Shown piece after piece: positions 5,771 through 8,407 of a stretch of 8,407 nucleotides of DNA; the stretch's first letter is position 1; each line of letters opens with the position of its first letter. The notes under the pieces are model-generated. The model was not told the DNA's origin, ran no database searches, and worked only from the letters and a program-made list of their open reading frames with translations. Both the position numbers and the translations under genes were made by a program. Origin of the DNA: Pseudomonadota bacterium (lineage in GTDB: Bacteria > Pseudomonadota > Gammaproteobacteria > Steroidobacterales > Steroidobacteraceae); assembly GCA_947454665.1 (NCBI GenBank), contig CANGMU010000090.1, positions 1 through 8,407 of the forward strand, written 5' to 3'.

Positions 5771-6394
5771 TTGCTGGAAATACGGGATTTGCAGGTCTGG
5801 CGAGGCGAGCGGCATGTGCTGCGTGGCCTCTCGCTGCGCCTCGCGGAAGGACAGGCGCTGCAACTGCTGTGGCCGAATGGCGCCGGCAAGACCTCCCTGC
5901 TGCGCGCCGTGGCGGGTCTGATTCCAGTCGAGGACGGGCAGCTGCTCTGGCGCGGCAATCGGATCGAGGATGATCGCGCTGCCTTCTGCGCCGACCTGGC
6001 CTTCCTGGGCCACGACCTGGCTCTGAAGGGTGACCTCACGGCCGCAGAGAATCTGCACTTTTCCGTTTCACTGCGCCGTCGTCTGGCCGGGGGCGAGATC
6101 AAGGCCGCGCTTGACGAGGTAGGCCTGGGCACGCGCGCGGACGCACTCGTGCGCCAGATGTCCGCCGGGCAGCAGCGGCGCGTGGCTTTGGCGCGTCTGG
6201 GTCTCTGGGGTGCGCGGCTCTGGCTGCTGGATGAACCGGCCGCGAACCTTGATGCGGCCGGACAGGCGGTCGTGGTAGCTGCGCTGGCGCGACATCTTGC
6301 GGCCGGCGGCTGCGCGCTGATTTCCACGCACCAGCCCCTCGACCTGTCCGCATCGGTCAACCGCCTGTGGCGCGACCCGAAGGAGGCCGCATGA
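5771..6394 (+). CDS. ccmA: Cytochrome c biogenesis ABC transporter ATP-binding protein CcmA
   Basis: ATPase subunit of the CcmAB(CD) complex, on the cytoplasmic face of the inner membrane. ATP hydrolysis releases heme-loaded CcmE from CcmC in System I cytochrome c maturation. It is 207 residues, full length for the family. ABC motifs in order: Walker A WPNGAGKTS (34-42, K40), signature MSAGQQRRVALARL (130-143), Walker B LWLLDEP with D154 and E155, and a switch His at 187 in STHQP. The start is TTG, supported by a good ribosome site and an upstream in-frame stop. The oddity is W34: the first Gly of the GxxGxGK[ST] Walker A consensus is Trp (codon TGG, one base from GGG). All other catalytic residues are present, so activity is plausible but untested. 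The stop overlaps the ccmB start (ATGA). Confidence 0.95.
   Translation: MLEIRDLQVWRGERHVLRGLSLRLAEGQALQLLWPNGAGKTSLLRAVAGLIPVEDGQLLWRGNRIEDDRAAFCADLAFLGHDLALKGDLTAAENLHFSVSLRRRLAGGEIKAALDEVGLGTRADALVRQMSAGQQRRVALARLGLWGARLWLLDEPAANLDAAGQAVVVAALARHLAAGGCALISTHQPLDLSASVNRLWRDPKEAA
6380..6386 (+). promoter_or_regulatory. Shine-Dalgarno site of ccmB
   Basis: AAGGAGG, a near-perfect match to the anti-SD sequence, ends 4 nt before the ATG at 6391. It decides the ATG at 6391 over an in-frame GTG at 6367 that would lie upstream of this site. Confidence 0.85.
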
Positions 6395-7077
6395 GCGTGA
6401 CTGCATCGTCCTGGCATGCCGCGGCCCAAATCCTGCGCCGCGATCTGACGCTGGCCTTCCGACGCCCGGGTGAGTGGCTGCAGCCGGTCGCGTTCTTCTT
6501 CATCGTGACGCTGCTGTTTCCCTTGGCGCTGGATCCGGAGCTTTCGCACCTGAGACGGCTCGCGCCCGCGGCATTGTGGGTCGCCGCGATGTTGTCCTCG
6601 GTGCTCGCCATCGATTTCCTGTTCCGCGAGGACGGCCGCGACGGAACCCTGGAGCAGTTCGCGTTGTCTGGACAGTCATTCGCCTGGTTGTTGCTGGCGA
6701 AGACGGCGGCCCACTGGGTACTGACCGGCGTGCCGCTGGCCCTGGCCGCGCCGTTTGCAGCGATCGCGCTGGGCGCGCCTGCCGATGCGATCCCCGGCGT
6801 TCTGGCTTCGCTGCTGCTGGGCAGTGTCAGCCTGAGCCTGATCGGTGCGATCGGTGCCGGCCTCACGCTCGGCCTTCGGCGCGGCGGGGCCTTGTTGTCC
6901 CTGCTGGTTTTGCCGCTGGCAGTGCCGACCCTGATCTTCGGTGCACGCGCGACGGAATTGTCGATTCATGGCGAATCGATGGCAGGTCCAATGTACCTGC
7001 TCGCCGCGCTGTCGGTGTTTGGCGTCACGGTTGCGCCGCTGGCTGCGGCTGCGGCGGTACGTATCAGTCTGGAGTAA
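6391..7077 (+). CDS. ccmB: Heme exporter protein CcmB, ABC membrane subunit
   Basis: Integral inner membrane partner of CcmA. It is 228 residues from the chosen ATG, close to the usual 220. The sequence is mostly hydrophobic with six likely membrane helices. Family features are the N-terminal RRDLTLAFRRPGEWLQPVAFF, the FPLALDPE stretch, APAALWVAAMLSS, FREDGRDGTLEQF and the LRRGGALLSLLVLPLAVP region, all closely matching E. coli CcmB. The C-terminal AAAAVRISLE matches the E. coli ending AAALRISIQ. The ATG overlaps the ccmA stop by the ATGA pattern, indicating translational coupling of the two transporter subunits. An upstream GTG at 6367 was rejected. ccmC follows after 9 nt. Confidence 0.95.
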   Translation: MSVTASSWHAAAQILRRDLTLAFRRPGEWLQPVAFFFIVTLLFPLALDPELSHLRRLAPAALWVAAMLSSVLAIDFLFREDGRDGTLEQFALSGQSFAWLLLAKTAAHWVLTGVPLALAAPFAAIALGAPADAIPGVLASLLLGSVSLSLIGAIGAGLTLGLRRGGALLSLLVLPLAVPTLIFGARATELSIHGESMAGPMYLLAALSVFGVTVAPLAAAAAVRISLE

Positions 7078-7086
7078 AGTACCAGC

Positions 7087-7839
7087 ATGAATTGGGCATG
7101 GTTTCACCGCTTCGGCTCACCGCCGTATTTCTATTCCGTCGCTGGCAAGATCATCCCGTGGCTGGCGTGGCCGGCTGGCCTTTTGATCGTCGCCGGTCTC
7201 TGGGGCGGCATCGTGATGGCTCCGCCGGATTACCAGCAGAGCGACGCCGCACGCATCATGTACGTGCACGTGCCGGCTGCCTATGTCGCGCTGATGTCCT
7301 ATACGGTGATGGCCATCGCGGCGACTGTCGGGCTGATCTGGCGCATGAAGGTCGCGCACGCGGCAGCTGCCGCCTGCGCGCCCATCGGCGCGAGTTTCGC
7401 AGCCGTCTGCCTGCTCACGGGCATGCTCTGGGGCCAGCCGATGTGGGGCACCTACTGGGCCTGGGATCCGCGCCTGGTTTCCGTGCTCGTGCTGTTCTTC
7501 TTCTTCCTGGGTTACATCGGGCTGCGCGGCGCGATCGATGACGTCTCGCGCGCGGATCGCACCAGCGCAGTGCTGGCGATCGTCGGCTTCGTGAACGTGC
7601 CGATCATCCATTTCTCCGTGATCTGGTGGAACTCGATCCACCAGGGTCCGAGCCTCATCCGCAAGGGCGGGCCGGCCATGCCGGCCTCGATGTGGGTGCC
7701 GCTGGTGTTGGTGATCTTCGGCTTCACGTTCTATTTCTACGCGGTGATGCTGATGCGCACGCGCGCCGAGGTCCTGCGTCGGGACCGCGGTGGCAGTTGG
7801 GTGCGCGACATCGTGGCACCGCAGGAGCCCCTGCCTTGA
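7087..7839 (+). CDS. ccmC: Heme lyase/transfer protein CcmC
   Basis: Inner membrane protein of the heme handling family that binds heme at its periplasmic face and attaches it to CcmE. It is 250 residues with about six membrane helices. The tryptophan-rich WWD signature WGTYWAWDPRLVS is at 120-132. The two conserved axial His residues are H61 (YVHVPAAY) and H185 (WWNSIHQGPS), corresponding to E. coli H60 and H184. The motif IMYVHVPAAYVALMSY is typical of the family. The ATG at 7087 follows a GGAG (7071-7074) at a rather long 12-nt spacing. The last codons overlap the ccmD start (TTGA). The WWD domain is shared with CcmF, but length and gene order identify CcmC. Confidence 0.96.
   Translation: MNWAWFHRFGSPPYFYSVAGKIIPWLAWPAGLLIVAGLWGGIVMAPPDYQQSDAARIMYVHVPAAYVALMSYTVMAIAATVGLIWRMKVAHAAAAACAPIGASFAAVCLLTGMLWGQPMWGTYWAWDPRLVSVLVLFFFFLGYIGLRGAIDDVSRADRTSAVLAIVGFVNVPIIHFSVIWWNSIHQGPSLIRKGGPAMPASMWVPLVLVIFGFTFYFYAVMLMRTRAEVLRRDRGGSWVRDIVAPQEPLP
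7823..7827 (+). promoter_or_regulatory. Shine-Dalgarno site supporting the TTG start of ccmD
   Basis: AGGAG lies 8 nt before the TTG at 7836, inside the 3' end of ccmC. It favours TTG at 7836 over the ATG at 7854. Confidence 0.7.
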
Positions 7840-7997
7840 TCGAATTCCTGTCGATGAGTGGCTATGCCGCCTATGTCTGGCCGTCGGTCGGTCTTGGCAT
7901 CGCGCTGCTGCTGCTGAATATCCATTGGGCCCGGCGGTTGCATGGGCAGGCCAAGTCCGAAGCGCGGCGCCGTCTGGCTGCCGGGAGAGAGGCATGA
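7836..7997 (+). CDS. ccmD: Heme exporter protein CcmD
   Basis: Small inner membrane protein that helps keep heme-loaded CcmE with CcmC and CcmAB before release. It is 53 residues: a short N-terminus with EFLSMSGYAAYVWPS (compare E. coli EFFAMGGYAFFVW), one membrane helix (about VWPSVGLGIALLLLNI), then a basic cytoplasmic tail of the WARR...RRRLAAGREA type. The start is TTG at 7836, overlapping the ccmC stop as TTGA with AGGAG 8 nt upstream. Starting at the ATG at 7854 would lose the conserved EF before the SM-GY motif. The stop overlaps the ccmE ATG (ATGA). Small size and rapid divergence make sequence identity low, but motif and position are decisive. Confidence 0.93.
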   Translation: MIEFLSMSGYAAYVWPSVGLGIALLLLNIHWARRLHGQAKSEARRRLAAGREA

Positions 7998-8407
7998 CCC
8001 CGACCCGTCGTCGTCGCCTCTATTGGGTGCTGGGCATCCTTGCGGGCGTGGCCGTCGCCAGTACGCTCGCCCTGCAGGCTTTTCGCAACAACGTGACGTT
8101 CTTCTTCGATCCCACGCAGGTCGTCGGGCATGAAGTGAAGCCGGGACAGCGTTTCCAGCTTGGCGGCATGGTGGAGAAGGGCAGCGTCGTGCGTACTCCG
8201 GGCAGCCTCGAGGTGCGCTTCCTGGTCACTGACTTCAAGAGCACGGTGAAGGTGCGCTATGCCGGTGTGCTGCCGGACCTGTTCCGCGAAGGCACGGGCG
8301 TCGTGGCACACGGCAAGCTCACCGATGAGGGCGATTTCGTCGCGGACGAAGTCATCGCCAAGCACGACGAGAAATACATGCCCCCGGCCGTCAGTCGTTC
8401 GTTGAAG
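7994..8407 (+). CDS. ccmE: Cytochrome c maturation heme chaperone CcmE, 3'-truncated by the window
   Basis: Periplasmic, membrane-anchored chaperone that binds heme covalently and delivers it to the CcmFH ligase. 138 codons are visible and the frame is open at the window end, so only a short C-terminal tail should be missing. An N-terminal basic stretch (RRRR at 5-8) precedes a single membrane anchor (about 10-28). An OB-fold beta-barrel follows, with FRLGG-like FQLGGMV (54-60), VRFLVTDF (74-81) and GVLPDLFREG (91-100). The heme-binding His is H124 in AKHDEKYMPP with Y128, matching E. coli H130 and Y134. The ATG overlaps the ccmD stop by the ATGA pattern. An HxxxY-type site rather than the CxxxY archaeal variant is seen. 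Confidence 0.95.
   Translation, partial: MTPTRRRRLYWVLGILAGVAVASTLALQAFRNNVTFFFDPTQVVGHEVKPGQRFQLGGMVEKGSVVRTPGSLEVRFLVTDFKSTVKVRYAGVLPDLFREGTGVVAHGKLTDEGDFVADEVIAKHDEKYMPPAVSRSLK

Noticed and set aside
6367..6369. GTG as an upstream start of ccmB
   Set aside because: It precedes the strong AAGGAGG ribosome site at 6380-6386, and the extra eight residues are not typical of CcmB. ATG at 6391 fits better.
5596..6549. A 317-codon open frame on the minus strand across tRNA-Leu and ccmA
   Set aside because: It runs antisense to clear tRNA, intron and ccmA sequence, shows no domain, and is Arg/Ser/Pro-rich as expected from the opposite strand of GC-rich coding DNA.
1..8407. A novel multi-gene defence or mobile system
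   Set aside because: All protein genes belong to well-known housekeeping families in a common order, and no repeats, integrase, transposase or attachment site duplication was found. The intron is the only element of selfish type.

Overview
The window is GC-rich DNA, densely coded on the + strand only. It looks like a chromosomal housekeeping region of a gammaproteobacterium, most likely Xanthomonadales or a relative. That placement is inferred from the gene set: a PhoQ-type sensor kinase, a class II DAHP synthase, uvrC-pgsA, and a System I cytochrome c maturation (ccm) operon. No transposon, phage or CRISPR structure was seen.

Layout: (1) 3-1247, the 3' part of a PhoQ-like sensor histidine kinase whose start lies outside the window. 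(2) 1316-2677, class II DAHP synthase, possibly expressed from a leaderless mRNA. (3) 2674-4494, uvrC, whose only start preserving the GIY-YIG motif is a CTG overlapping the previous stop codon. (4) 4500-5060, pgsA. (5) 5061-5770, about 700 bases without a protein gene. This stretch holds a strong sigma-70-type promoter, tRNA-Gly(GCC), tRNA-Cys(GCA), and a tRNA-Leu(UAA) split in its anticodon by a 243-nt group I self-splicing intron. (6) 5771-8407, ccmA, ccmB, ccmC, ccmD and the start of ccmE, tightly packed and truncated by the window end.

How the genes work together: the DAHP synthase and uvrC coding regions overlap and uvrC is 5 nt from pgsA, so these three probably form one transcript. 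They cover aromatic amino acid entry, nucleotide excision repair and phospholipid synthesis and share no pathway. CcmAB is the ABC transporter that releases holo-CcmE from CcmC. CcmC, with CcmD, loads heme onto CcmE, which passes it to the CcmFH ligase (downstream, not seen). The ccm genes begin 29 nt after the tRNA-Leu with no obvious promoter or terminator between them, so heme-protein maturation may be partly transcribed from the tRNA unit.

The standout element is the group I intron between U34 and A35 of tRNA-Leu(UAA), the same position as the classic cyanobacterial and plastid intron. Its P1-P9 helices can all be drawn from the sequence. Secondary oddities are the CTG start of uvrC, a Trp replacing the first Gly of the CcmA Walker A motif, and a -10 element placed so that DAHP synthase transcription would begin at its ATG.
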